Notes: generated by a model from the letters alone, not told the origin. DNA of 64,000 nucleotides from CAVPNY01 sp963706905 (GCA_963706905.1 CAVPNY010000014.1:1-64000), one strand, 5' to 3'. Shown: positions 17,605-28,303, counted from the first letter of the stretch. A program made the numbers and translations.

Positions 17605-20371
17605 TTATTTAACACCCGCCCCCTCAACAGCGAGCTGGATGGCTGCCTCCATCGATAACAGGCGGCCTTGCTCCCAGGCGGCTTTCAACGTATCTGCCTC
17701 CATCACTCGATGCAGTCCCGCAACAAATGTGTCATATTCCGGGCGCTCCATGGGCACCATAGAAGAGCTGATCGACTCGCGCAAGTCTTCTGCCGCGCCG
17801 AGCAACCGAGCAGAGCGTTCGTTCTGCCCTTTTGCTCCGGCGATAAAAGCAAAACACTCCAACTGGTGGGCGATGGCAGCCTGACTGCCCAGGTCCTGCC
17901 AGACGAGGATTGTATGGCGATAGACCGCAATCGCCTCGGGATAGCGGCCTTGCTTCCGAAAAACGTGTCCTATCTCGCTCCGGGTGCTGTTGTACATGGC
18001 CCGATCGCGGATTTGTTGAAAGAGGGCCGCCGCCTCTTCGAAGCGAGCGTGCGCCTCAGCCAGATTGCCGCTGGCCGTCTCCACCCGGCCGATATTAGAA
18101 ATCACCATCGCCAACACCCATGGATTTCCTGTGGTACGGGCTACCTGCAGGGCCTTCTCCCGCAGCCCGGGCGGTACGGGTTGGTTGGTAATCAGCGCCA
18201 GAAACATGTGGGCTCCCGAGATCATCCCCAGTTCATTGACATATCCATGCTGAAGACACAGCGCGATACTTTCCTCCACCCATGCCCGCGCCTTCGCCGT
18301 ATCGCCCACCATCCCAACGATAATTCCTCCCATGCCAAGCGCTTGGGCCAGTGTGCGGGTGGCGCCGATCTGGCGCGCCAGAGAGACGCTGGCTTCCATC
18401 GCTGTGCGGGCTTCGAGATTATGGCCCAACACAAAGGCCAGATTTGCCTCGCCCCCCAGCGCTTTGGCCCTGGCCGCCAGGTAGGTCTGGGCGGCCTCGC
18501 CCTCCCACTCTTGCGCGGCTTCCGCACGAGCCAGCGCAGTCCTTACCCAGGTGAGCCCCTCCGTCGCTGAAACGCGCAATCTCCAGAAATTGAGGAGCAC
18601 CGCTGCCAGTCGCAGGGCAGATAGGGGATCTCTCTCCGATGCCCATTCCAGGGCGGCGCGCAGGTTATCCTGCTCCGCTTCTAGCTGGTCGAGGGTGGCG
18701 ATCATCTCTGGGCCTAATAGTTTTGGCTCGGCGGCTTCGCTCAAAACCAGGTAATAATCCAGGTGGCGATCGCGCGCCTCTTCCGCTTCACCCGCCTCGA
18801 GCAGTTTATCGCGGGCATACTGGCGGATCGTTTCTAACAGGCGGTAGCGCGCTTCTCCACCTTGCTCCGTCACACTCACCAGCGATTTGTTGACCAGCTG
18901 CTCCATCACACCCAGCACGTCAGGACAGGTTCCGACTGCTTCTGCGGCTTCCATCCCCCAACCGCCGGCGAACACCGCCAGCTGGCGCAGCAACAGACGC
19001 TCCTCCTCGGGGAGCAGGTCGTACGACCAATCCATCAGGGCGCGCAGCGTCTGCTGGCGCGGCAGGGCGGTGCGGCTGCCGCCGACCAGCAACCTGAAGC
19101 GATCATCAAGCCGGACGGCGATCTGCTCAACCGAGAGCAGCTTGACGCGTGACGCAGCCAGCTCCAGCGCCAGCGGGATGCCGTCCAGGCGCTGGCAAAT
19201 CGCCGCCACTGCCGGGGCATTGCTGGAGTGTCAGGGTAAAGTGCGGCTGGGCCGACTGGGCGCGCTCGACGAACAGACGAGCCGCTTCGCTTTGCTGTAG
19301 CCTTTCGGGCGTCTCCTGGCGATCATCCGGGAGAGCCAGGGCGGGCACGCGGTAGACCGTCTCGCCTGCCACCCCAAGCACCTCGCGGCTACTGGCGATG
19401 ATCCTCAGGCGCGGGCAGGCGTGCAATAGCTCATCTGCAAGCCGGGCGCAGGCTTCAATCAGGTGCTCGCAGTTATCAAAAAGGAGCAGCAGTGCTTTGC
19501 CTCGCAGGTAATCCGTCACCACTGCCTGAAGCGGGCGATCGGGCTGCTCGCGTAGATCAAAGACAGCTGCCAGAGCGGGCAGAATATAAGCCGGGTCGGC
19601 CAGCGGCGCAAGCTCGACCAGCCAGACGCCATCCGGGTAATCCGGCAAGACCTCCGCAGCGATCTGCAAGGCCAGGCGGGTCTTGCCCGTGCCGCCCGGG
19701 CCGGTCAGAGTGAGCAGGTGGGAAGCGGCAAGCAGGCGGCGAGCTTCGACAATCTCCTGCTCGCGCCCTACAAAGCTGGTCAATTGTACCGGCAGGTTGT
19801 GCGGTAAGACACTGAGTGTCTTTAGGGGTGGAAAGTCGACCGGGAGATCGAGGGCGACGACTTGAAAAATGTGCTCCAGTCGCACCAGGTCTTTGAGCTG
19901 GTGTTCGCCCAGGTCGCGCAGGCTTACCTCGGCAGGCAAGCTATCCTGGATCAGATCTGCGGTGGATTGCGAAATCAAAATCTGGCCTCCGGTGCCAGCA
20001 GCCATCAGCCGCGCTGCCCGGTTGGGCGCCGTGCCAAAGTAATCGCCAGCGCGCAATTCAGCTTCACCACTGTGCAACGCCATGCGCACGTGCAGCGCGC
20101 CGCCAGAAGGCCAGATTTCCGCTTGCAAAGCACGTTGTCCAGCCAACACCGCGGCCAGGCCGTCCGCCGCTGATGCAAACACCGCGTGCAGGCCGTCGCC
20201 GGTCATTTTGACGATCTGTCCGTGGTTGGCCACCACCACCTCGCGCAAGAGCAAGTCGTGGCGCCTCATGGCAGCTTGCATGACTTCAGGATTCTTTTCC
20301 CAAAGCCGGGTGCTGCCCTCAATATCGGTAAAGAGGAAAGTAACTGTGCCGCCTGGCAGGTCAGCGTTCAT
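17605..20371 (-). CDS. Class III nucleotide cyclase domain fused to NB-ARC ATPase and TPR region, frameshifted
   Basis: About 920 residues when repaired. The start at 20369-20371 (MNADLPGGTVTFLFTDIEGS) overlaps the stop of the upstream DUF5946 gene as ATGA. Residues 1-170 form a class III cyclase catalytic domain (FTDIEGSTRLWE, KMTGDGLHAVFA). An AAA/NB-ARC-type ATPase follows, with Walker A GPGGTGKTRLAL and Walker B LLLLFDNCEHL. After a frameshift near 19210 the protein resumes as AICQRLDGIPLALELAASRV and continues with about 400 residues of TPR-like helices. No C-terminal DNA-binding domain is seen. This is a typical signal-transduction ATPase; ligand and output are unknown. Confidence 0.82.
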
Positions 20372-20805
20372 CCGTCTATCTCCAGCGTGTCCTCCAGGAC
20401 ACTGATCGCCCACTGCTTAACATCGGAGACATAACCTTCTGGATTTTCCAAGTGGATATCGGCAATTGTGCGCGACCAGCGGATGGCAGCAAACTCCGCA
20501 AGCTTTGCGCCTTTGGTCACGCTCCATTTGCGCACTCCGCTGTCCAGCCTGTCACGATTCTTTTTCCGGATTTCTGCAGGGATATATTCCTGGCTGATTG
20601 TCAGACGAACCAGCTCGCGCGTCTCCAACCACCCCTCTCGCGAGTATAGATTGTGCTGCAGCATGTAGCACGCTACGCTGAGCAGGTGAACAGCTCCATA
20701 GGCATTCGGATTTTCGTACTCTAGTGCCAGGCAGGCTTCGAAACGCTGCTGGCAGGTCTCGTCGGACGCGTAGATCGCCCCGCACTGCGCACAGGTGAAT
20801 GGCAC
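20368..20805 (-). CDS. DUF5946 family protein
   Basis: A 145-residue cytoplasmic protein. An N-terminal FTCAQCGAIYA gives a single CxxC knuckle, followed by a helical part with NPNAYGAVHLLSVACYMLQH, which is characteristic of DUF5946. The biochemical role is not known. It lies 5 bp behind the GH13 gene and its stop overlaps the ATG of the cyclase/NB-ARC gene, so the two are translationally coupled, and DUF5946 may work with that sensor. Confidence 0.78.
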   Translation of the reverse strand: MPFTCAQCGAIYASDETCQQRFEACLALEYENPNAYGAVHLLSVACYMLQHNLYSREGWLETRELVRLTISQEYIPAEIRKKNRDRLDSGVRKWSVTKGAKLAEFAAIRWSRTIADIHLENPEGYVSDVKQWAISVLEDTLEIDG

Positions 20806-20810
20806 TCCGA

Positions 20811-22608
20811 CTATTCCTCGCCGTCCTGCGACATGATCAAGACTGAATAAGATCCGATCCCGACCTCCGCCTGGAACGGTAGGCCGTCCCGCCCGCCGTC
20901 TACAGCGAATGTATCGAAGCCCATATGGTCCCCAAAATCAGGGCTGTAACCATGCCAGTCGCTGTTGAAGCGCACCCGCCACATGCCGGAGCGCGGCATG
21001 CCCAGGCTATAGCTGGCATAGCTCCGGTCGGCGAAGTTCGCCACGACAACCACATCATCGCCTGGACCGCCGTTCTCCCAGCGATGGAAGGCGATCAGCT
21101 TGTCGACATTGTTCATATGATAGACATTGATGTTTTGGCCGCGCAAGCCGCCCGTCTGATCGGACCAGTTGCGGCGCAGGCGGATCAGGTCGCGATACAG
21201 CAAGTAGATGCCGCTGAAATTCGTCAGCCGGGACCAGTCGAGCGGCACTGTATCCTGGAAGAAACCGTCTTCGAGCAGCTCCTGCCCCTGGAAGATCATG
21301 GGGATGCCAGGCGCGGTGAACACCAGCGCTGCGCCCAGGCTTGAGCGCTTGCGCGAAAACCAGCTGTCGGCATTGCCCGGCCAGATCTCCTCAGGCACGC
21401 GCTGCCTGCCGTTGGCCACCTCATCGTGCGACTCGGTGTAAATCACGCGCTGAATGGCGTCGCCATTATAGCGCCGGGACAGCACCTGGCTCACCGCCCC
21501 CAGGTCACGCCGCGTGTCATCGGGTGGTATGACCGCCTGGCGGACGACGTGCGCAAAGCTTGCATCCCACTGTGTGTTGAAGCCAGCCCCTCCGGCTCCG
21601 GTGTCTTTGGTGATCCATTCATTGCTCTGCATATCCTCAGCAATGGTGATCTTCCAGGGCTGGCTGGCACGGATTTCATTGTTGATCCACTGCAACAGGC
21701 TCCAGCCATCCGGCAGGTCTCCCGCGGGATCGTTGTTAATCCCATTGCGATTGCGGATGTTCACCACCGAATCGAAGCGCAGCCCGTCCAGGCGGTACTT
21801 GTTCAGCCAGAACAGGGCGTTATCGCGCAGGTACTGGCGCACCTCACCCCGGCCGTAATCGGGGCGTGGCCCCCACGGGGTGTGAATGCGAGCGGTGTCG
21901 TAGAAATAGATGCCGCCAGTCGTGATCGAAGTCACTCCAGCCGTCGTAGCGCCACAGGTCGAGGTCGCCGGGGCCAAAATGATTGTAGACCACGTCAAGG
22001 ATCACAGCGATGCCGTGGGCGTGGGCAGCTTTGATAAATTTATGCAGCCCCTGCGCCCCACCCAGAGCAGATTCCACAGAGAACGGTTGCGCCGGGTTGT
22101 AGCCCCAGGAGACATCCATTGAGAATTCAGCCACCGGCATGATCTGGATGGCGTTGATCCCCAGGTCACGCAGGTAGGGCAGCTTCGGGACAATGCAATC
22201 GAAAGTGCCGGGGGTGTTGGTGTTCGGGTCGTTGAAGGTGCCGACATGCAGCTCGTAGATCACCAGCTCGTTCCAGGCCGGCATGTGGAAGTCATCGCCA
22301 GTCCAATCGAAGTTCGGGTTATGGATGATCGCGTTACCAGACGAGTTGGACACCTCTGTGGCGTAAGGATTCTTACGCCACAGAGGCGGCTGCCCATCAT
22401 TGAGGATCACCAGCTTGTACTGATCCCGGATATGGACTCCGTTGACTTCCCCATACCAGTAGCCGTTGCCTTCGCTGGTCAGTGGGTTGGCGGTAGGATC
22501 CCAGCCATTGAAATCACCGGCGACGAACACCTGCGTGGCGAAGGGCGCCCAGGTGCGGAACGCCGCGCCCCCTGGAATCAAAATGGTCCCCATTCCCGGT
22601 TGATGCAT
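20811..22608 (-). CDS. GH13 alpha-glucan enzyme (branching-enzyme or trehalohydrolase-like), frameshifted
   Basis: About 599 residues when repaired. An N-terminal CBM48-like domain (FRTWAPFATQVFVAGDFNGW) precedes a GH13 barrel: IYELHVGTF, GINAIQIMPVAEF, VILDVVYNHFGPG (region I), GLRFDSV (nucleophile Asp), ITIAEDMQSNEW (acid/base Glu) and YTESHDEV (third Asp). An extra base near 21918 splits it: the sense frame goes from DGWSDFDHD directly to GGIYFYDTARIHTPWGP. The ELHVGTF and MPVAEF motifs are shared by GlgB-type and TreZ-type enzymes, so exact specificity is open. It is cytoplasmic, with a role in glycogen or maltodextrin metabolism. Confidence 0.82.
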
Positions 22609-22618
22609 CCCTGGCGCC

Positions 22619-23080
22619 CTATCGATGGCTCATTCTCCACATGCGGCTGAACATCAGTAACATGCTCCCTGCGGTGACGAACAACGCCAGGCCGAGCTTG
22701 GTGACATCCACAACTGGTTCGATCTCGACGCCCTGAGAGCTGATCGTAATCACCGCCACCGGCCGGGCCATCGACCCGCCGCCGCCACCCCCACCACCCC
22801 CACTACCGCTGCTCTGGCCTTCTTTTTTGGGCTCTGTATCGGGCTCTTTACCCTCTTCCTGGGAGGCCGGAAACGTCCCCGTCCCGCCGCCAATCCCATA
22901 ACCAAAGCCTAACCCGGTGGTCACTTCGGAGGCTGTGATCACGGTTAGCTCTCCCGAAGTCACTGGCTCGCTGTAGACCGACTCGGGTTGGGCGACCTTC
23001 ATCAGCCGCTCAAACAATCGAGTGGCCTGTTCCTGGCTCTTCGCCGCTGCTGCCGCGATGTGATCGAATGACTCTTCCAT
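22619..23080 (-). CDS. GerW/YtfJ-type protein (Spore_YtfJ family)
   Basis: A 153-residue protein. The N-terminal helix is followed by VITASEVTTGLGFGYGIGGG, an acidic Glu/Lys linker, nine consecutive glycines, then ARPVAVITISSQGVEIEPVV and a C-terminal membrane helix. The glycine-rich beta strand followed by a PVAVI strand is the Spore_YtfJ/GerW pattern; in Bacillus GerW matters for spore germination. The C-terminal membrane anchor and Gly run are less usual. There is no other sign of sporulation here. It is followed 10 bp later by the GH13 gene. Confidence 0.7.
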   Translation of the reverse strand: MEESFDHIAAAAAKSQEQATRLFERLMKVAQPESVYSEPVTSGELTVITASEVTTGLGFGYGIGGGTGTFPASQEEGKEPDTEPKKEGQSSGSGGGGGGGGGSMARPVAVITISSQGVEIEPVVDVTKLGLALFVTAGSMLLMFSRMWRMSHR

Positions 23081-23095
23081 GGATTTTATTCTCCT

Positions 23096-23386
23096 TTAAT
23101 GCATTTCTTTTGAACGCTGACGCCAGAGAAGCAGAAAGCCAATCCAGCAGACTGCACTGATGGCGAGCAGACCCCACTGCAAGATCCGCGTGAGGTCATA
23201 GACGGGGATGCGCTGGGTCTGCCCGAGGCGCTCAACGACGACCGCTGCTGGACGGTTCCATACAAACCCGAAATGTGGCCAACGGCTAACCAACGCCTGC
23301 GACTGGGGGGTCACCGTGAATCCGCTGGCGGTTATCGGGCGACCTGAGCGGTTTTGCCATTCAAAAACAGGTTTGGATTGGTCCAT
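23096..23386 (-). CDS. Hypothetical membrane protein, 96 residues
   Basis: An N-terminal soluble part of about 65 residues (with SRWPHFGFVWNRPAAVVVER) is followed by one membrane helix (ILQWGLLAISAVCWIGFLLL) and a short basic tail. It begins at ATG 23384-23386 and lies 15 bp upstream of the GerW-like gene, whose product also has a C-terminal membrane helix. The pair may form a small membrane complex. I do not recognise the family. Confidence 0.6.
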   Translation of the reverse strand: MDQSKPVFEWQNRSGRPITASGFTVTPQSQALVSRWPHFGFVWNRPAAVVVERLGQTQRIPVYDLTRILQWGLLAISAVCWIGFLLLWRQRSKEMH

Positions 23387-23570
23387 GTTACCTCTATTTG
23401 TGTTGAGAAATCTGATGATCCGATTGACCTAGCGCTCGCTCTTTAGACTGTTTTGGATTGGTTGTAAGATGAGAGGAGCTTTTTATTTTCGAAATTTAGA
23501 TATTCGAGTTAGGATTATACCGTTTATTTGCTCAGTGTAATCACATCTGGGTAGAGGAACTGCCAGCTAA

Positions 23571-24170
23571 TCATTGCGCCCCGTTCTCGATGACACCGAC
23601 CACCTGCAGCCAGGGCGGTTCTGGGCCTGGATTCGTCTCGATGCGCATGCCAAGCTTTTTCATGACGCTGATCGAGGCAACATTATCATGGTTGGTTTCT
23701 GCAATGATCCGTTTTAGATGAATTTGTTGGAAAGCATACTCGACCAACGCCTGGGCTGCCTCAAACGCATACCCTTGCTTTTGATAGGATGGCGAAATCG
23801 CATAGAACAAACCAAACTCAGTTGAATAGCAGTCTCGATTTTGAAAATTGTCTTCAACAGCAAAGTAAGGTATTTGTTCAAAAGCGTTCAAACACGGCAC
23901 AAAACCGCAGGAGCCGATCAGCTGTCTGTCCGTCTTGAGTATGATGGCGCGATCGCCGTAGGGTGGCTGGCTGAGCTTAGCCAGCTGGAGATCATTGCGC
24001 ATGGCCCATTCTAACCATTCGGCGCGATCGGCCAGGCTCTCCATTGGATCAGTGCCATAATCAGCGTCGCGCAATTCAACATCGAACAGGCGATGTGCGG
24101 CTGCTAAATCCTCCCGCATAAATGGCCGGATGATGAGACGCTTCGTTTCGAGATCAGGCATTTTAAGCAT
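23571..24170 (-). CDS. GNAT family N-acetyltransferase (RimJ/RimL type)
   Basis: About 199 residues from ATG 24168-24170 (MLKMPDLETKRLIIRPF); the frame is open 50 codons further upstream, but that stretch is the shadow of the WD40 gene. The opening TKRLIIRPF and the acetyl-CoA site SPSYQKQGYAFEAAQALVEY are typical of the RimJ/RimL branch, as is KRIIAETNHDNVASISVMKK. It probably acetylates an amino group of a protein or small molecule. It is a single-gene unit with no clear partner. Confidence 0.82.
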   Translation of the reverse strand: MLKMPDLETKRLIIRPFMREDLAAAHRLFDVELRDADYGTDPMESLADRAEWLEWAMRNDLQLAKLSQPPYGDRAIILKTDRQLIGSCGFVPCLNAFEQIPYFAVEDNFQNRDCYSTEFGLFYAISPSYQKQGYAFEAAQALVEYAFQQIHLKRIIAETNHDNVASISVMKKLGMRIETNPGPEPPWLQVVGVIENGAQ

Positions 24171-24222
24171 TTCGTTTGGGAGCCTCCCGTTCGATAGATT
24201 GTAAGCACGGCCTTCCGCGGCG

Positions 24223-25335
24223 CTAGGTGCAGGAAGGCTTCCCAACATAGAGCAGCTTTCCATCCTCCACCCGCCAGATGCGGATTTCGACGCCATCGGT
24301 GGCAGCCAGGCGCGAGCCATCGGGTGAAAAGAACAGCTCCCACACTGGCGCTTTCATATGACCGAGCGTGCTTTCCACTCGGGTGCCGTCCGGGGAGGCC
24401 AGGATAATCGGGTTTCCAGTGGCGACATTTGAATAAGCCAGGAATCTCCCATCTGGTGAGTATGCGACAGCCATGCTGTTCTTGACCTCATCCCACACCA
24501 GCTCGCCGTCCGAGACCCGCCACAGGTAAATGCCGGTCGCCAGGTCGGCTGCCAGGTACTCTCCATTGGGAGAAAAAACAGCATCGGAGGTATCATATCC
24601 GCCTGTGGAGCCGAACTCTGCCGCCTGTTCACCGCTCGCCGTATCCCAAAGCAGCAGCGGTCCATCGAAGAGGATTGTCGCCAGCCGGCTTCCCTCCGGG
24701 GAGATACCCAAACCGAGCACTTCCCCTCCTACCTCTACGGATGAGACCAGCTTGCCCTGCATATCCCATACTCTGACCACGCCGTCATGCGAGGCCGAGT
24801 AAAGCCGGTCGCCCGCCGGTGAAAAGCGCAGGTCGTACACATAGTCCGGGTGCCCGGTCAGCGTTGCCACGGGCTGCTGGTCAGACACACGAATCAGCTG
24901 GATACTGCCGTCTTCCAACGACCAGGCCAGGGTTTGCCCATCCGGCGCGACAGCAGCCGCATACACGTTCTGGGGAGATTTAAAGAAGCTATCTTCTTCC
25001 AGAGTTGCCAGGTTAAATACCTGCACGCCTGATGTGGTTCTGACCAACAGCCTGTCATTGTCTGGCATGAATGCAAACGGCAGGATTTCCACCGGGGTGA
25101 AACACTGCGGCAAATCCCCCGGATGGCTCAGCCTGGCTGGTCGGGGAGGGCTCGAAGGCGGGAGTGAAGAAAGGCAGCGGTGAGGGTGGAGATGTGTCAG
25201 CCGGGACATCGGTTTCAAGGCGCAATTGGAGGGACAGGTGTATCGGTTACAACTGCCAGAGACGCGGGCTGGCAAGCAGTGAAGGCCAGAATGCCTCCTA
25301 TGCCAAGCATGAGCATGAAGATTTTTAAACATCAC
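24223..25335 (-). CDS. WD40-repeat lipoprotein with damaged N-terminus
   Basis: From about residue 80 onwards the frame encodes six to seven WD40 blades (examples: VYDLRFSPAGDRLYSASHDG, VVRVWDMQGKLV, AVFSPNGEYLAADLATG). The first 80 residues in this frame read as nonsense. A sister frame (ATG at 25314-25316, stop at 25215-25217) encodes a convincing lipoprotein signal, MLMLGIGGILAFTACQPAS, and a third frame then gives a Pro/Ser/Thr-rich linker. Two or three indels therefore separate signal, linker and propeller, and the true protein is a surface-anchored propeller. An AAGGAG ribosome site lies at the upstream start. Confidence 0.75.
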   Translation of the reverse strand: MMFKNLHAHAWHRRHSGLHCLPARVSGSCNRYTCPSNCALKPMSRLTHLHPHRCLSSLPPSSPPRPARLSHPGDLPQCFTPVEILPFAFMPDNDRLLVRTTSGVQVFNLATLEEDSFFKSPQNVYAAAVAPDGQTLAWSLEDGSIQLIRVSDQQPVATLTGHPDYVYDLRFSPAGDRLYSASHDGVVRVWDMQGKLVSSVEVGGEVLGLGISPEGSRLATILFDGPLLLWDTASGEQAAEFGSTGGYDTSDAVFSPNGEYLAADLATGIYLWRVSDGELVWDEVKNSMAVAYSPDGRFLAYSNVATGNPIILASPDGTRVESTLGHMKAPVWELFFSPDGSRLAATDGVEIRIWRVEDGKLLYVGKPSCT

Positions 25336-25344
25336 AAAAGCTCC

Positions 25345-26132
25345 TTAACGCGCCTGATCTGCCAGCTCCCACCAGGCGATGGTGCCAATCATCCTGCCAC
25401 ACCGGTCAGGATCACGCTGGCAAAGCTGAACCACTCCAGATGAGCCAGCTCCGGTCCCACCATTCCGGTATACAAAGCCGGCACCGACCAGGGGAAATAT
25501 TCGCCATACCCGGTGACAATGATGATCTGGGACAGCGCCAGCGCCAGGATCAGAAACCCCACCGGAGCCAGGTAGCCATGCCAGGCGCTGGCCGCCAGAG
25601 CCAGGGGCAGGATGAGCAGGAGGCTCATCCCGGCGGCAACCGCCATCGTCAGGCCGCCCTGCCAGATAGTCGCAGCCGGAACAGGCGGCAGGGCGATGGC
25701 TGCGCCAACCCCCAGGCCGATCAAGAAGGTGATCGTCATCAGCGTTGCCGCCCACAGCATGAGCAGGACAAACTTGGCCAGGACGATGGCCGTGCGCGGG
25801 GTTGGCAGCGCTAGCAGATCTTTGATGGTGTGGTCCGCGTATTCACGGCCAAAGACCCAGGTGCAGATCAATCCAAACAGGATGAAGCCACCCATGGTGG
25901 TCGCCATCGCCAGGAAATTCAGGTAAGCCGGCCAATCCACCGTGCCAGCCACGATCTGCGCTTTCACGCTGATCATGCCCAGGCTGCGCGCCAGCTCGGG
26001 GTCGCGGATCACGATCATGAAGAAACCGCCAATCAATGGCAATATGGCAAAGACCAACGCGGTCACCCACGGCATGCGTGAGCGGCGCGCTTTGAGCAGC
26101 TCAACCCAAAAGGCCTGCGCCAGATTACTCAT
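25345..26132 (-). CDS. ABC transporter permease, ABC-2/BcrB-like, frameshift near the end
   Basis: A membrane protein of about 262 residues with six hydrophobic segments; it begins AFWVELLKARRSRMPWV, the usual N-terminus of BcrB-type permeases. The visible frame stops at 25389, but the natural C-terminus (GTIAWWELADQAR) continues in the next frame to 25345, so one indel near 25390 is assumed. The start overlaps the end of the ATPase gene by 4 bp (ATGA). With that ATPase it would form an exporter or immunity-type transporter. Confidence 0.82.
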
Positions 26133-27055
26133 GGCGGGTTCTCCCCATCCATCCCCACCAGCCGCAGGAAGTAGCGCTCCAGGTCTTCCTGCTCGACGTT
26201 CAGCATGGTCGGCGGGTGGCCAGCGTGCACCAGGCGCACGGCGATCTCCTCCGGGTGCTGGATGGCAGCCTCATCTTTTATCTCAATGCTCTCATTGGCG
26301 ACCAGCTCGGCTGAGTATCCGGCGCTGGTGAGTACTTCAAGCGTGGCCTGCTGATCGCGGGCCTGGATCACCAGCCGACGCCGCCGATCGCGCTCCAGCT
26401 CGCTGATATCCAGCTCCTGCAGCAGGCGACCATGATGAATAATGCCGATGCGATGCGCCAGCCGCGCCACTTCCCCCAGGATATGGCTGGACATGAAGAC
26501 CGTCACGCCGTGTTCCTGGACGAGCTCAAGCAGCAGGTTGCGGATCTCCACAATGCCAGCCGGGTCAAGCCCCATGGCAGGTTCGTCCAGAATGAGCAGC
26601 TCGGGGGCGTGCAACAGCGCCTTAGCCAGCCCGAGACGCTGGGCGTTGCCCAACGAAAGCGTCCCTGCCCGGCGGTCCGCATAATCGACCAATTCTAAGC
26701 GCTCAATGATCCGACTAACAGCACTTTGCTCGACGCCGGGACGCAGGCGGCGCATGGCTTCCAGGTTTTCGCGCACGGTCAGCTCCGGGTAGGCATACGG
26801 CGTCTCGACCAGATGCCCTACCGAACGCCAGGGCTGCCGCTCGCCGGGCTGAATGCGCCGGCCGAGTACTTCCGCCGCACCAGCCGTCGGCCGGACCATG
26901 CCCAGCAGCATGCGGATGGTGGTGGTTTTACCCGCCCCGTTGAGGCCCAGAAAGGCGTAGATTTCACCGCGCTCCACGCGCAGCGACAGGTTGTGAACTG
27001 CAGTTACCTTCCCGTAGCGTTTGGCTAGATTATGGGTTTGAATGGCGGTGTTCAT
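26129..27055 (-). CDS. ABC transporter ATP-binding protein, BcrA-like
   Basis: A 308-residue ATPase. Walker A GLNGAGKTTTI, a signature motif in the variant form LSLGNAQRLGLA and Walker B LLILDEPAMGLD are present, followed by MSSHILGEVARLAHRIG (switch His) and a C-terminal extension of about 80 residues as in the BcrA/DrrA group. It is translationally coupled to the permease downstream. The gene overlaps the end of the flavin monooxygenase by 26 bp, so the three may be cotranscribed. Substrates of this group are often antibiotics or lipids; none is indicated here. Confidence 0.88.
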   Translation of the reverse strand: MNTAIQTHNLAKRYGKVTAVHNLSLRVERGEIYAFLGLNGAGKTTTIRMLLGMVRPTAGAAEVLGRRIQPGERQPWRSVGHLVETPYAYPELTVRENLEAMRRLRPGVEQSAVSRIIERLELVDYADRRAGTLSLGNAQRLGLAKALLHAPELLILDEPAMGLDPAGIVEIRNLLLELVQEHGVTVFMSSHILGEVARLAHRIGIIHHGRLLQELDISELERDRRRRLVIQARDQQATLEVLTSAGYSAELVANESIEIKDEAAIQHPEEIAVRLVHAGHPPTMLNVEQEDLERYFLRLVGMDGENPP

Positions 27056-28283
27056 CGGTGGTAATCGCTGAGGCTATATATTCCGCGTCTTCACCAACGC
27101 CGGATAACAAGCCGGATTTATTCTTATAGAGCCAGGGCAAGCCTACGAAATATAACCCGGGGAAAGCCGTCACCCCGCGCTGCTGGATGGGGTAGCCATC
27201 GCCATCAAAGACTGGCAGCTTTACCAGGTTGAAATCGAAGGCGAAGCCAAACGCCCAGATGATGCTGGTTACACCTGCCTGGCTCAAGTCCAATTCGGGG
27301 AGCTCCTCGGCCGCGAAGCCATCCCTCAACAGCGGCAGTTCTTCGAGGGGAGCCTCCAACCCGGCCTGGGCGATGAATGTGTCAACCAGCTTGACCAACT
27401 CGGCCTCAAACTGGTCAGCTTTGGCCAGGTTGTCTTTAATGTCCGGCGCCAGCTTGATCGTATGGCCGCGCCCATCCAGGATATGTCCCAGCAGGGTCAC
27501 CCCATCGCGCGCAAACTGGTGCAGGTTTAGGGTGCGCCCACCGTCCCGCCCGGAGAGGTGCGGGTTTGCAGCAAACTTGGCTTTAGGCGAGGGGAGTACA
27601 TCCACGGTGCGGTCCAGGAATCCGCTGAGCTGCAGCCATTCGAAGATATCTTTACCGCGATAACGGCGCGGAGCGCGCCCGGCGCTGCTGGTGCACAGGT
27701 ACAACCGGCGCCCGCTCAGGTACAGCTCTTCGGCGATCTGGCTGCCCGATTGACCGCTGCCCACCACCAGCACCGCCCCAGGCGGCAGCGCCTCAGGGTT
27801 GCGGTATTGGATTGAGTGCAGCTGGGTCAGCTGCGGGGCAAGGTCGGCGGACATGAGTGGTTTCTTGGCCCGCTGGTACAGGCCGGTAGCCACCACCACG
27901 TTGCGAGTTCTCCAGGTCGTCTCCGGGGTTTCGACCAGGTAGCCCGGTCCATTGCGCAGCGCTTCGACCGAGCTGACACGCTCCCCGAACTGCACCGGGA
28001 GCTGAAAGCGCTGGACATACTCCTCTAAAGTTGCGATAATCTCAGGGCGCCCCATGAAGCCATGCGGATCGCTCCCCTGGTATTCTGCGCCGGGCAGGCG
28101 AAAGGACCAGTTGGGGGTCAGCAGGTTGAAGGAGTCCCAGCGCCCGTCGCGCCAGGCATGCGCAGGCTGGGCAGCCGCCTCAAGGACCATATGCTCGCGG
28201 CCGTGCTGCTTCAAGTGATAGCTGGTGGACAGTCCAGCCTGCCCGCCGCCGATAATTACAGTTTCAATTTCCTGGCTCATCAT
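27030..28283 (-). CDS. FAD-dependent monooxygenase-like oxidoreductase (MSMEG_0569-like)
   Basis: A 417-residue two-dinucleotide-binding-domain flavoprotein. The FAD motif IIGGGQAGLSTSYHL is at the N-terminus; the NADPH motif VVGSGQSGSQIAEEL lies near residue 175. The phrases WDSFNLLTPNWSFRLPGAEY and PGLYFVGLPWLYKNKSGLL match the MSMEG_0569-type group of flavin-dependent oxidoreductases. The substrate is unknown. It precedes the BcrAB-like transporter with an overlap, and a VOC-family gene lies just upstream, so a small detoxification-type operon is plausible. Confidence 0.82.
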   Translation of the reverse strand: MMSQEIETVIIGGGQAGLSTSYHLKQHGREHMVLEAAAQPAHAWRDGRWDSFNLLTPNWSFRLPGAEYQGSDPHGFMGRPEIIATLEEYVQRFQLPVQFGERVSSVEALRNGPGYLVETPETTWRTRNVVVATGLYQRAKKPLMSADLAPQLTQLHSIQYRNPEALPPGAVLVVGSGQSGSQIAEELYLSGRRLYLCTSSAGRAPRRYRGKDIFEWLQLSGFLDRTVDVLPSPKAKFAANPHLSGRDGGRTLNLHQFARDGVTLLGHILDGRGHTIKLAPDIKDNLAKADQFEAELVKLVDTFIAQAGLEAPLEELPLLRDGFAAEELPELDLSQAGVTSIIWAFGFAFDFNLVKLPVFDGDGYPIQQRGVTAFPGLYFVGLPWLYKNKSGLLSGVGEDAEYIASAITTDEHRHSNP

Positions 28284-28303
28284 CTCTGGAAACTCCTGAA
28301 TCG

